This document shows, in pieces, positions 21,307 to 33,174 of a DNA stretch of 64,000 nt. The first letter of the stretch is position 1; every line of letters begins with the position of its first letter. The notes below the pieces were generated by a model. It was given only the letters and a program-made list of their open reading frames with translations, had not been told where the DNA came from and searched no databases. Source of the stretch: Rehmannia glutinosa (Eukaryota; Streptophyta; Magnoliopsida; Lamiales; Orobanchaceae); assembly GCA_016081115.2 (NCBI GenBank), contig CM071924.1, positions 88,426,616 through 88,490,615 on the forward strand. Reading direction: 5' to 3'. The position numbers and the translations under genes are program-made.

Positions 21307-23847
21307 ATGGAGAAGAACGTATTTCAACCCATTCCTCCAGGATACAGGTTTCAACCCACAGATGAAGAATTGATAGATTATTATCTTAAACCAAGGCTTT
21401 GTTACGGGGTTTTACCAAATGGGTTCAACAAACTTTTCCTTGACGTCGACCTCTACAACCACAACCTTCAAGATCTTATTCGTAAGTCATTTTTTCGTTT
21501 TTCATTTTTCTAATTAATTTAAATTCCGTACGTTCTCATGAATTGATTTTGTAATTTGATTTGCTTTAATTTAATATAATTAGGCTAGTAATTAAATCAA
21601 TAAATACAACTCTAGGCCGGTAAAAGAAGAGTGGGATCGGAGAGTTAAAAACTGATTTTCAGGTCTATTACAATTTACACGCCTGTGGGTGGGCGTACGG
21701 GGCAATTTTTGTAATCATTGTATTAAATTTTTATTTACGTAGTACTAATTATATACCATGCGCATGTATGTGTGTAGGTATGCATGAACAATTGGAAGAA
21801 GATCAAAATAGTTGGTATTTCTTCACGCCAAAAGAACGCAAATACGGTAATGGACGTCGGCCACAAAGATCCGCCGGCAATGGTTATTGGAAGGCCGTCG
21901 GAAAAGATACTCCGATTATCCATAACGGCGTCGTTATTGGTTATAAAAGAGTGTTGGATTTTCTGACTGGGAAATATCCTAAAGGAGAACGAACTGAATG
22001 GAAGATGCATGAATATTTGACCAAGGACCAAAAGGATCAATTAGCTAATATTCCCAGCACATCAGCAAAGGTAATTAATTAAATTAAATCATGTTACTTG
22101 TGTTTTTTTTTTTTTTTTTTTTTTGAATTCCATATACATTCTTGAATTAAATATTTAATTATGTGTACAATACATTTAACTTATGAAATTAATTATATTC
22201 TTTTTTTTTAGGCAAAATTGTTTTTTTAGTCCTCTAAGTGGACGCATTTGGAGATTTAGTCCTATTTTTTTCTTGACTTTGATTTTAGTCATTTAAGTAG
22301 GAAAAAATTGGATTTTTGGTCCTATGACCTGCTACAACAAGTAATATTTACCTGCTGGCTGACGTGGCATTTAACTTTTTTAAAACTTTAATTTTGAAGA
22401 AAAAATTACTTAGTTGGCAGTCTATGTGGATAAATTTGGAGGAAAAATTGCCTAATGGCATCATGGATGGAAATGGAAAAAAATAAAATTGTTTGTTTAC
22501 CATTTATTATGAAGAAATCTTTACTCATTTTCCTTTCTCGTCCTCTTTTTTTTTTCATTTATTTTCTTTCTTAAACAGAAATAGACTCCCATTTTTTCTT
22601 CTTTCTTCTTTCTTCTTTCTCCTTTCACCCACTTCCAGTCATCTTGTGCTTCCCGTGGCCATTGTCGTCCCTAGTCGTTGCCGCCTGAGTTCCTTATTCT
22701 TCATATTCTATTTTCTTCATTTCTCTCTCTTTTTCCTTTTTTCTCCTTATTTTTTTGTTCTATTCATACCCAACTGTTGCCATGAAATTCATGTTCTAGC
22801 ACACTAATTCATGTTCCATGCAATTATTAATTTGTTATTAACTTGAAAATACACTATTTTAATATTTTGGTACTTTAATTTTTATAAATTTGGTAGTTTT
22901 TTTATTTTATAAATATTGGGCAAATATTATTATAAAAATAAATTATGAACTATATTTTAATAATTACTTTAATACGTATATATAATATATAAAATTTATA
23001 ATTAAAAACAAAAATATCTTCAAACATTAAGATTTATTAACCTATATAGAATTTGTGGAATTTTGCTACAGTTATTTGAAATATGTTTTAGATTGTTTTT
23101 GCAATAATATCAAATACAAATTATATTAATTTTTTTATTTTAATTTTATCTATAAAAGGGAATCAAAATACCAAGTTGGTTTTTTTTTATTTCCTAAAAA
23201 TTTGTTCATATAAGCTACAAACTCAATTATTCTTTTCTCAAAATAAAATTTTAAAAAATTTAAATGCCACGTCAGCCAGCAGGTACGTTTTACCTATTGT
23301 AGTAGGTCATAGGACCAAAAATCCGATTTTTTCCCACTTAAAGGACTAAAATCAAAGTCAAGAAAAAAATAGGACTAAATCTCCAAGTGCGTCCACTTAG
23401 AGGACTAAAAAAACAATTTTGCCTTTTTTTTATATATGCGCGCAGCTCAATGACTGTGTGCTTTGCAAAATTTACAAAAATGAAAGAGTGGTTAATAAGA
23501 GGAAGCGCGATGGTGATCATCAAGACGTAGAAGAATATGATCATCAAAATATTGATGATCGTGAAAATATTGTTCTTCCTACAAATCATGATGAAGAAAA
23601 TCAAGATGAGGATTTGGAGCTTGACAAATGGTTGAACGATATTCTTAATGGTGAAAATTCTCAGCAAAACGGCACAGTCAATGCTCGGTCCCACCACGGC
23701 CGTTTGAAAACGGCACCATCCCTCCACCTCCGCCTATGCCAGCGCCGCCCCAGAACGTCTATCAACCCATGCAGATGCAATATGGAACGTCTTGGCAAAT
23801 GCAGCAGCAGTTCAGGGGAATGCCGCCGCCACATCCTCCACAAATGA
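21307..23847 (+). CDS. NAC domain transcription factor, three exons
   Basis: NAC proteins are plant-specific transcription factors with an N-terminal DNA-binding domain of five subdomains. Exon 1 (21307-21481) encodes subdomain A (PPGYRFQPTDEELIDYYL) and B. Exon 2 (21778-22070) encodes C and D (WYFFTPKERKYGNG, GNGYWKAVGKD, GYKRVLDF, WKMHEY). Exon 3 starts at 23446 with subdomain E (CVLCKIYKN). Junctions are GT..AG with consistent phases: C|GT and AAG|gtaatt. The ATG at 21307 is chosen because the PPGYRF motif follows at the usual distance. The predicted product is 289 aa. The acidic middle of exon 3 is normal for an activation region, but the last ~55 codons are read in a frame that misses a proline-rich tail (PPPPP, NVYQPMQMQYGTSW) ending at 23885. 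Related copies at 53480 and 56453 support that other frame. A one-base indel near 23640-23700 is likely, so the gene may be a recent pseudogene or the base may be a sequencing error. Confidence 0.85.
22211..23423. mobile_element. Mutator-like element in NAC intron 2, 9-bp TSD
   Basis: Long terminal inverted repeats of about 165 bp pair 22211-22380 with 23260-23423, starting ggcaaaattgtttttttagtc. Identical 9-bp duplications tttttttta flank it at 22202-22210 and 23424-23432. Size is 1213 bp. The interior has a pyrimidine-rich stretch (22500-22800) but no transposase. It makes up most of the 1375-bp intron, and its right end is 22 bp from the splice acceptor AG (23444-23445). Confidence 0.9.
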
Positions 23848-25895
23848 ACACGGGTCTTGTTCGGCCGCCGCCACCTCCACAGTGATGTGACATTATATTT
23901 CTGGATATTGATGACATATTTAGAAAGAAATAATGTAATTTTATTCTTTTGTTCTTTAATTGATCTGTTAATTCGGGGATTCATAGTTTCTAAATATGGA
24001 TGCAATTAGTTGTACAATTACTTGGCCATATGAATGTAAGATATAATGTAATTTCATCTGTTTAATTTGTTCTTTCATTCTGTTAATTCGTGGATTCATT
24101 GTTTTAAATATTATGGATTCATTTAGTTACGTTGTACATTTGATTAAGTTTGTTTTATTATTTTCAATATTGTTTCATAACTCATTAATAAGTCGATCTA
24201 TTATTATACATATATAAATATATTTTTGGGGTATTTAACTGATTATGGCATTCGTCAAATATTTTAGGTGTTGGCGGGCGCTAATGGGATTAATAATTCT
24301 TATATATTTCAAATAAGAATCATTTTTTTTGTGTTTGGATATTAAAAAAATCGTATAAAAATATTCTGTAAATGAAGCCAATACGAATAAAATATATTTA
24401 TATTCTGTTCGATTTGATTCGTTTATACCCTAGTTGGTTGGGGATGGGGTGTTGTACACTGGTTGAGAAGAAATACATATTTCAGCAGGCCTAGTCAAAC
24501 TAGCGCCTAAAGTGTCAGGAATAAAAAAGAAGATCGCCAATAATCTTTACAGTAAGGGCCAACCCATTAGCGCCTATTTTAAGGGTGCTAATGGCATTAG
24601 CGCCTACAACTAAAATCCTAGAACCCAACAATTTCACCCCACATTTGCAACAAAATTTAGCAAATATCATAATCAGTTAAATACCACATATTTTATTTGG
24701 TTAAGTTAGTTATGTTTCACAGCATTAAAATCATGTATTGATAAATTGGTGTATAGTTGTGGAACATCGTTTATAAGTAGGGCTACAAACGAACAGAGCG
24801 TTCGACAAATTACAACTCGTGAACAAGCTTGAATATTAGATAAATGAACATAAACGAACAAATTTTAGGACTCGTTAAATAAACGAACAGAGCTTGAACA
24901 ATCCTATAATCTTTTCTTAGATCGTGAACAAACTCGTTTAGTGTTCGCTTATGAATGTTCATGAACAAGCTCGTATAGTGTTCGTTTATAAATATTCAAG
25001 ATCATATAGTGTTTGTTTAGAATTGTTCATGAACAATACAATATTTGTTTAACTTAAATGAGTATTATAATAACTTAAATTTATTATATAAACAAAAAGC
25101 TTTGAATTCTAGACGCTTAAATTTAATGAACAAAGAAAAAGCGATAAAAGTTAAACATTTTGTCTCCAAAAAAAGCCCTCGCACCAATACTAACTCTAGA
25201 GCCGCAACCTATGTTGGGTTTATTTTTGTATTACCATCACTTAATGTTTTTGGCCTTAGTTAGCAAGAGAGGTTCAAAAGGATAATATTTTTTTGGGATT
25301 GACTATGATCCCTAGTCATTAACCTACCATAAATTGTGTCTTTTTTTTTTTTTTTATTTTGGAAACCATGTTGTTTTTTGGAATTATTTTAGCTTCCTTA
25401 TAGGTTAAGGGATCAAAGTTTCATTATTTTCACAATACTTACTCAAACTCTTCCAACACTCCCTCATTTTATACTTAGAACAAAAACATACAAAAACTTG
25501 CTCTCAATTCTCTCTAAAGGATCGAAAATTCCAAGCCAAATGTGAGAAAAAATTTCTTCTTTCATCTGCATTTTTATCTTCTTGAAACTTCAAACATCTA
25601 CCTCCAATTCCTAACACGATGAATCCTTCTTATTGAGGTACTCCTATAAGACCTTTTTTTTCTTGAAGAATTAAGGAAGACCAAGACTTGACTGCAAACT
25701 TGAAGAAGAAATTCAAGACTACACCCTTTAAGGTGAGAAATTGTAGTTTTAGTATTTTTCCTCATGGCAACTTCAGGATTTTAATTTTTGACTCGAGGAT
25801 TGGAATGTTGCAGTTAGAAGCTTGAAGAGAAAAAAATTTATTCTTGTAGACTACTTGAGGACATTAAGGTAAGAAGTAGCCGTTTAGTCCTAGTA
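23690..25895. repeat. Tandem unit 1: NAC tail and downstream DNA, first part
   Basis: The NAC tail and downstream sequence recur at 53480-55640 (unit 2) and, split, at 56453-56794 plus 62685-63497 (unit 3). The similarity covers the 3' flank, a segment with 'gcgctaatgg' phrases (24280-24600), a 'gttcgtttata/acaaacgaac' segment (24780-25050), and a part (25490-25895) that is the inverted relative of the LTR at 51770-52290. Unit 1 resumes after each insertion at 36403, 38332 and 49588. No gene lies downstream of the NAC stop. Confidence 0.85.
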
Positions 25896-28800
25896 TGTAA
25901 TGCCCACATTTTTCTTTAATGATTATATAATTTTATTAATCATAATGAATGTTGGTATATTTAACACTAATGATTCATCTAGTGTTATAACAGGTGAAAA
26001 ACGTGGGATCGGTGTGCTCGGAAGTTCATGTCAAAAGAATTATGACGGTATATATGGAACATGAGTTATATATATATATAATACTATGATGTGATGTGTG
26101 TATATATGAGAAATTACATATTATATTGACAATTATTATGCTAATCAAGAGTGATTAAATGAATTACTTTCATGCACTTCAAACTCATATGTAGTATATG
26201 GACTTGATGATATGGTGTTTTAGATGCAATTTTGTGAACGTTTTCCCTTCTTACTTAAGGTGATTATTTAGAATTTATGAACATGGTATTTTAAGTACAT
26301 GTCTTAAGTATCTATAGGAACAAGAATTACCTTATTTGAATATGTAATGTATGAGATATACTCAAAACACTCAAACATGCCAAAACTGAAAATCTGTAAA
26401 ACTTGACAGCAACATGTGCAACTTTGCAAACGTATTTTTACCATAAAATAAGTTTCTTATTTGGGATTTTTGAAAATGTTAATTTAGATACATGTCTTAG
26501 GTGTCTATAGGAACAAGAATCACCTTATTTGAATATGTAAATTATGAGATATGGCCCAAACACTAAGGCATGCCAAAACTGAAAAGCTGAAAAACTGCAC
26601 AACAGCATTTGCCACTTTGCCAACGTATTTTACCCATTAAATAAGTTTCCTATCTGGTATTTTTAAACATGATAATGTAGATACATGTCTTAGGTGTCTA
26701 TAGGAAGAAGAATTACCTTATTTGAATATGTAAAGTGAGAGTTATGGTCCAAATACTAAAGCTTGCCAAACCAGAAAATTCTGTGACAGCTTACTATATC
26801 ATGTTGGTGTGGTTGTTATGATTTGTATAAAGCAAGTAAACTATCATGGTTGTTCCCTATTTGAACCACAAAAGTTAAGGTATATTCTCCATGATTAAAT
26901 CACAATGAAGAAAGCAAGAAAAGTAAGGTCTTTATCTTATCAATTGGAACATGGCTAACAACTATCATGTGAAGATGTAGGGACCCTTTTTCAATACTTT
27001 AATAGATGAGACTTGTATCTAGTTATTTTGCTGAGAATACAAGGTTACATATATGAATAAGAGGTGTGTGGATCTGAAAAATTTAGAGAGCCAATAAGTT
27101 CCTTCATTCTAAATAGTTTCCTCAAAAATCTCTACATGAGACCTTTCAAAGAATCAAATCCAACTCTTCACCAAAGTGTGTTTTTACTTCTTCATACTAT
27201 TTACCTTGAATTCAATGGTGCATAACATATATCTACACAAGAAGTAATCATACAAGTAGTTTCAACAAAGTTGCATCAAAGGATCTATTGAGTGAACCAC
27301 TTTGCTTATACAAGATCTTGTAAGAAATAAGGTATGTATTTCCAAATTCGGATTTAATTGGTGAAATGTTATGATATGCAAATTATTTCTTCTTGAGTAC
27401 ATTTATATTTTAGAAATACTTAGCTAAATGTCACATATGCTAGGTTAAATTTCCAGATCCTTGTAGTTATTGATGATCTATTAACGAATTTTCTTTTACC
27501 ATTGGACATTCATTCATGAATCTGAAAACTTGTATGATCTCAAACTTGCGAAGCATGTGTAGCATGGATATGATTTTATTTATAGCTAAATTTTGGATAT
27601 GTCATTCCTATATGAATTATTAGTATCCAGTAATTTTATTGGAATTTTATCTATCCCGGTTTGGAGGATATGGAATTTATAATCTAATATGTTCACAGTG
27701 TATGAAATCCTGACAGTTTTTAGGATCCGTTTTGAATAATTATTTTGAACTATAAATGGATGATCAATTACTTTAGGAAAATTTTTGGGACATGTATATA
27801 TGTGTGAGTTATAATTCTGCAAAGTTTTAGATTTATACGGTATCTAAGTTGTGAGTTAAAAATCGTTCTTTACAATATGCCCAGACTAGAATATAAGATG
27901 CCTGTACAATTGTATTCATGTAGAAAATTTGAAAATCATGTTTTTCACATCTATTTTATAAAGGAAAAATTTGTGATAATCTATTAGGATGTTAAGCATC
28001 ATATTACTAATTTTTACATGAATTTAATATTTATATTATCAGATTAATAATTTTAAGTATGTATAGGTCAGAATTTCCAGATTTAGAGCATTAGGCTTAA
28101 TCATGTAATAATGAAGTTTTATGAACATTATTTAGGCCATTTATGAAATCTTATATATATTTATAAATGAAATTTTAATGTATATATTAATTGTATGTGT
28201 TTCTCATGAAAATATTTGACATGAACATTCCAAGAAGGCGAGCACACCGTGATCAAGATGTTCATCACCCTTAAGTAAAAGGTTTAGTAAATAAACAAGT
28301 CAAGTAAGTACATTCTCACCTGCAACATGATATACATAAGTTTATGAAATGTTCTTTTTATAAGTTACACTGATTTCAACATCTTATATTCGAGCATTCT
28401 CTATGAAAGGCATTTATGGCATTCTATACAAATTGTTGATGAGCTTTTCATGAATGTATATGTATGTATCATGTAATAGAAGCGTTACACACCCAATGAT
28501 GATGTTTGTCCCGCTAGGTGGACTTGTCCCATAAGGTGGACTTATTACGTTTGGTTTGGGATTTGCTACCCCTTTCCTTTCGTGACGGCGCGCTAATGAT
28601 GTTAATGGTGTAACGCTTGGGCCCATAAAGATAAAATGAATATGCATGTTTTTATTTATGCATAGAAAGAGATGCAAAAGTTATTTACAATGATCATGCT
28701 CATATTTATGTTTTCATGATAAATGCTCATACTTTGAAAAATGTTTTTTGTGAGAATTCAAATGTGCTTACTAAGCTTAATGCTTATTAAAGTTACATCA

Positions 28801-29123
28801 TGTTGCAGATAAGAAAATAATGAGGATGACTTAAGTTGAAGTACGTGAGGAGCGTATGTGCAACGATGTGGGATTGGAAACGGAATTACGCCAAGAGAGA
28901 CATTATATTTTATGATGTCAAATTATGAAACTTATTTTCAATTTTATGCTTCCGCTATGTTTTATTTTAAGATTGATTGAAAACCTCTTTTCAAATTGTA
29001 TGCTTTAAGCTATTTTGAATTCAAACTCTTGGTTTGTGACATTTTCAGTTTTCTCATGATGATAACTGTTTTAAAGAAGTTTAAAGTTAACGAGCCTTGT
29101 AGCGTCCATAAGGGGGCGTTACA
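25896..29123 (+). repeat. 5' LTR
   Basis: Starts TGTAATGCCC and ends GGGGGCGTTACA. Contains three tandem ~192-bp units starting at 26295, 26487 and 26680, each beginning with (g)atacatgtctta. The short ORFs inside (27586-27822, 28414-28677) recur in the other LTR and are not genes. Confidence 0.95.
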
Positions 29124-29127
29124 GTTA

Positions 29128-29138
29128 TGGTATCAGAG
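29128..29138 (+). other. Primer binding site, tRNA-iMet
   Basis: TGGTATCAGAG, the complement of the initiator tRNA-Met 3' end, four bases after the 5' LTR. Confidence 0.9.
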
Positions 29139-29599
29139 AGGGTTCCGTTTCCAATACACATGGCCATACGTCTACTCCATGGTTTACAAGTGAGTTTTTT
29201 TTTCTTAAATATTTTATGCATGATTAACAATTTTCTTTAAAAAAAAAAAAAACAAAAAGTGGTGGAGCTACACTTTCATAACGTAACTTTGACTGTATTA
29301 AGAACTCTATAAAGCTTTACCTCTCTCTATTAAGATGAACTATGAATGATGATGGAAGAAAAGGCATATGTCGGGGTTGTTCGACAATAGGACCTAGAAA
29401 GATCATTTATGTTGATGTTAATCTAATTCAAATTATTGTCGACCTTCATAGATGACTATAAAGTTAATAAGGTGAAATTACGATTTTTGAGCTAATAACA
29501 ACGGAAGAGAAACTCGCTACGAACCTACACCAACTTCTTCTCAATATCGAAACATGTAGTTGAAGTCCCTATGGTTCATGCAACAATATGATCCATCTC

Positions 29600-29790
29600 A
29601 CAAGAGCCTCTACTAGGTAGATGGAAATATTTTAGACCTACGAGGCTTTCGGTTATCTAGCGATCCCTTAATCATACGAGCATGGCTAAATACAATAGAA
29701 ACCACTCTCAAATTGATGGGTTTCTTGAGTGAAGGAATTTATGTAGAGTCACGTTACTTGGCAAGTGGAAGTCTCAAGTAAAGAATTGAG
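29600..29790 (+). pseudogene. Gag remnant of the chromovirus
   Basis: The plus frame around 29613-29779 reads DLRGFRLSSDPLIIRAWL followed by NTIETTLKLMGF. This resembles the N-terminal Gag region of plant Gypsy elements (phenylalanine-x-Gly, DP, W, then a helix before MG). It ends at a stop after about 55 codons, and the following Gag core and zinc knuckle are missing before protease sequence appears near 29960. A large internal deletion is likely. Confidence 0.6.
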
Positions 29791-29959
29791 CTAGCAACAA
29801 TGTCGATTGAATGACATGAGTATAGTTTATTAAAAGTTCAATGAAAAGTTCTTTTTTATGAATCACAAAAGAAAACACTATGATAAGTTTAATGACCATC
29901 ATCATGGAGACATACAAAATAATAGGTGAGGTGATTATACTCGCACATTAGTTGTCGAC

Positions 29960-32900
29960 TATTCCTTAAATGGTTATTGATAAGGAATTCTACATTGATC
30001 TCATTGTGTTGAATATGCATGATTTGGATATTATCTTAGGAATGGATTTCTTGGGAAAGTATAACACAATTTTCAAGTGTCAATGGTAAGGAGTTAATTC
30101 AGAATTAAATAATTGATGAAGATGGATATTTTAGGAAATTTAGGAATGAAATCAAAGATATTTCTATCGGTGACGCCTTAAGGACATTATTTGACTACTA
30201 GATGTATTGGATGTTTAGGCTATATAATTGACCAAGTGACAATAGATAAAGTTAGTGATTGATGTAGTGCATGGTTAGAGAGTTTAATGATGTGTTTTCA
30301 AAGGATTTGCTATGATTACCACAAAAAAAAATCGAATTTGAAATTTAGTTTATACTAGGCGCCAATATGATTTTGGAAGTACCATTTAGGATGGCATATG
30401 AGCTAAAGGAATCACATGCTCAATTAAAAGAACTCCTTGACAAAGGTTTCATACAACCAAGTCATTCACCATGGAGGGCTCTAGTAGTATTTATCAAGAA
30501 GAAATATGGGTCTATGAGATTAAGTATTGACTATAGGGAGTTGAATAAAGTGACCATAAAGAATAAATACCCACTACCGAGAATTGATGATTTGTTTGTC
30601 GGGCCAATTAAAGGGTATTAGTATTTTCAAAAATGGATTTGAGATCGGTTGAAGATAAGAGAAGGAGATATTTCAAAAGCAGACTTTAGAAGTAGGTATG
30701 GTCACTATGAATTTATGGTTATGCCTTTTGGTCTTACAAACGCCCCAATCAGCTTTTATGGATTTGATGAATCGAGTATTCAAAGAATATCTTGATAAGT
30801 TTGTTATAGTATTTATTGATGACATCCTTGTATACTCAAAGAGTCGAGAAGAACATGATATACACTTGAGGATTGTTCTTGAGACATTGAGAGAGCATCA
30901 ATTATATGCAAAATTTTCCAAATGTGGGTTCGGTTAGATGAAGTGTCCTTCTTAGGCCATGTGATATCAAAAGATGGAATTAAGGTGGATCCAGGAAAGA
31001 TAGAGGTTGTTCTAAATTGGAAGCAACCTAAGAATGCAAGTGAAATTAGAAGTTTCTTAGGTTTAGCAGGTTACTATCGAAAGTTTGTGGAGGATTTTTC
31101 AAAAATAGCGTTGCCTCTGACTAACTTAACGCGCAAAGGGAAAAAGTTTGAATGGTGATGCTTGTGATAGAAGTTTTCAAGAGCTTAAGAATAGATTAAC
31201 TTCATCACCGAGTATTGATGATTCTGAAGGAGAAGAATGATTCTCTATTTATAGTGATGCTTCAAAAATGGGCCAGTGCGGTTCGATGCAAAATGATAAA
31301 GTGATTGCTTATGCCTCGAGACAGTTGAAGGATTATGAAAAGAATTACCCTACTCATGATCTTGAATTGGCAGCTGTAGTATTTGCATTGAAAATATGGA
31401 GACATTATTTGTATGGAGTCAGTTGTAAGATTTATCTGAGATCACGAGCTTGAAATATTTCTTTACGAGAAAAGAATTAAACATGAGGCAAAGACGATGG
31501 CTTGAATTAGTTAAGGATTATGATTGTGAAATCCTTTATCATCCGGCAAAGCAAATAGAGTAGCGGATGCATTGAGTAGGAAATCATCAACAAAACTCAT
31601 GGCGTTGCATGTTATCCCAAAACCTTTACAAAAAGAGGTTATTGAGCTACAACTTGAAATAATTTTGAATCGTTTATCAGCAATAACCTTGACCCCGGAC
31701 ATTTTGAGCATATTCAAGCGAGGTCAAGAAAAGGACCAACTTTTATCCAAAATCAAAGAAGAAGTAATGATGGAAAATGTCCGGATTTTTGTATCTCCAA
31801 TGATGGAATTTTAAAATTCAAAAGGGCGACTTTGTGTACCAAAAGATTGGGAAATGAGAAAGCAGTTATGTCGAAGCCCATGAAACTCCATACTCCATAC
31901 ATCCAGGAGCTACAAAGATGTATCGGGACCTCAAACAAAATTTTTGGTGGCATGGCATGAAGAAAGATATTGCGAGTTATGTTAACAAGTGTTTGACATG
32001 TCGGCAAGTAAAGGTGGAACATCAAAAGCTGCGGCAGGCGATTTTGCAACCAATTCATATACGAGAATGGAAGTGGGAAGAAATTGCTATGGATTTTATC
32101 GTTGGGATGCCTAAGGCGACTAATGGCTATGATGCCATTTGGGTAATTATCGATCGACTTACCAAGTCGGCTCATTTTCTTCGATTAAAATGACATTTTC
32201 GATGGACAAGTTGGCGAGAACTCTCGTCAAAGAGATAGTTCGCTTACATGGAGTGCCAAAATCTATAATTTCGGATAGAGATAGTAGATTTACGTCTCAC
32301 TTTTGGCGAAGTGTACAACAATCAATGGGTACCAAACTAATGTTTAAGACTGACCTTCCATCCAGATGATGGACAAAGCGGGCGAACGAATCGATTCTTG
32401 AAGATATGCTTAGGGCATGCGCTCTTGATTTTAAAGGAAGTTGGTGCAAATACTTACCACTCGCCGAGTTTGCTTATAATAACAGTTATCAAGCAACAAT
32501 AGGTATGGCCCCTTATGAGGCATTGTATGGGAGACGTTGTCATTCTCCAATTCATTGGCATGAAGCTGGTGAGAAGAAATTGATAGAATCAGAACATATC
32601 GAGAAGACGGATTTTGTGCAAGAGACTACGTAAGTGTAAAGGTAATCAGAAAAAGAATTGAAATAGCACAAAGTAGACGGAGAAAATTACGCGATATTAG
32701 GCGTAGACCGTTAGAATTCTCAGTTGGGGACTTCGTCTTCATTAAAGTTTCACCAATGAAAGGAATTATGAGGTTTGGGAAGAAAGGAAAGCTTAGTCCA
32801 AGATATGTCGGTCCATATATGATTGTTGAAAGAATGGGAAAAGTTGCTTATAAACTAGAATTACCTCAAGAGATGACAACAATCCACAATGTTTTTCATG

Positions 32901-33139
32901 TATCAATGCTCAAGAAATATGTTCCAGATCCTTCACATGTCCTTACACCACAATTGGTACAAATTGATGAGAGTTTCGATTATGAAGAAAAACCCACAAC
33001 AATACTTGATAGAGGAGTTAAGAAATTGAGAAACAAAGAAATTCCTTTAGTCAAAGTATTATGGTCTAACCACAAAGTTGAATAAGCCACTTGGGAGCGT
33101 GAAGAAGACATAAGAGCAAAATATCCACATCTATTCTGA
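29960..33139 (+). pseudogene. Chromovirus pol: protease, RT, RNase H, integrase, chromodomain, broken
   Basis: The protease end is readable near 30010-30060 (LDIILGMDFLGKY). RT spans about 30300-31158 in at least three frames, with the FIDD catalytic box at 30812-30823 and FLGHVIS and FLGLAGYYR motifs after it. RNase H (VIAYASRQLK, YPTHDLELAA) lies at 31300-31450. The integrase zinc region ends in CLTCRQVKVEH (about 31995-32030), and the core (MDFIVGMPKA, IISDRDSRFTS, YNNSYQATIGMAPYEALYG) runs to about 32560. A chromodomain ends KYPHLF at 33136. At least eight stops or frameshifts interrupt it. The chromodomain and long LTRs point to the Tekay clade. Confidence 0.9.
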
Positions 33140-33159
33140 GTTTCGAGGACGAAACTCTT

Positions 33160-33174
33160 GTAAGGTGGGAGGAT
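33160..33174 (+). other. Polypurine tract
   Basis: The purine-rich aaggtgggagga directly precedes the 3' LTR start at 33175, the expected plus-strand primer position. Confidence 0.85.

Noticed and set aside
22493..22807. 104-aa Phe/Ser/Leu-rich ORF
   Set aside because: A T-rich pyrimidine tract inside the Mutator-like element in the NAC intron; low complexity and spliced out.
28414..28677. 87-aa minus-strand ORF repeated at 35694-35957
   Set aside because: It lies within the chromovirus LTRs and is duplicated only because the LTR is; no domain is seen.
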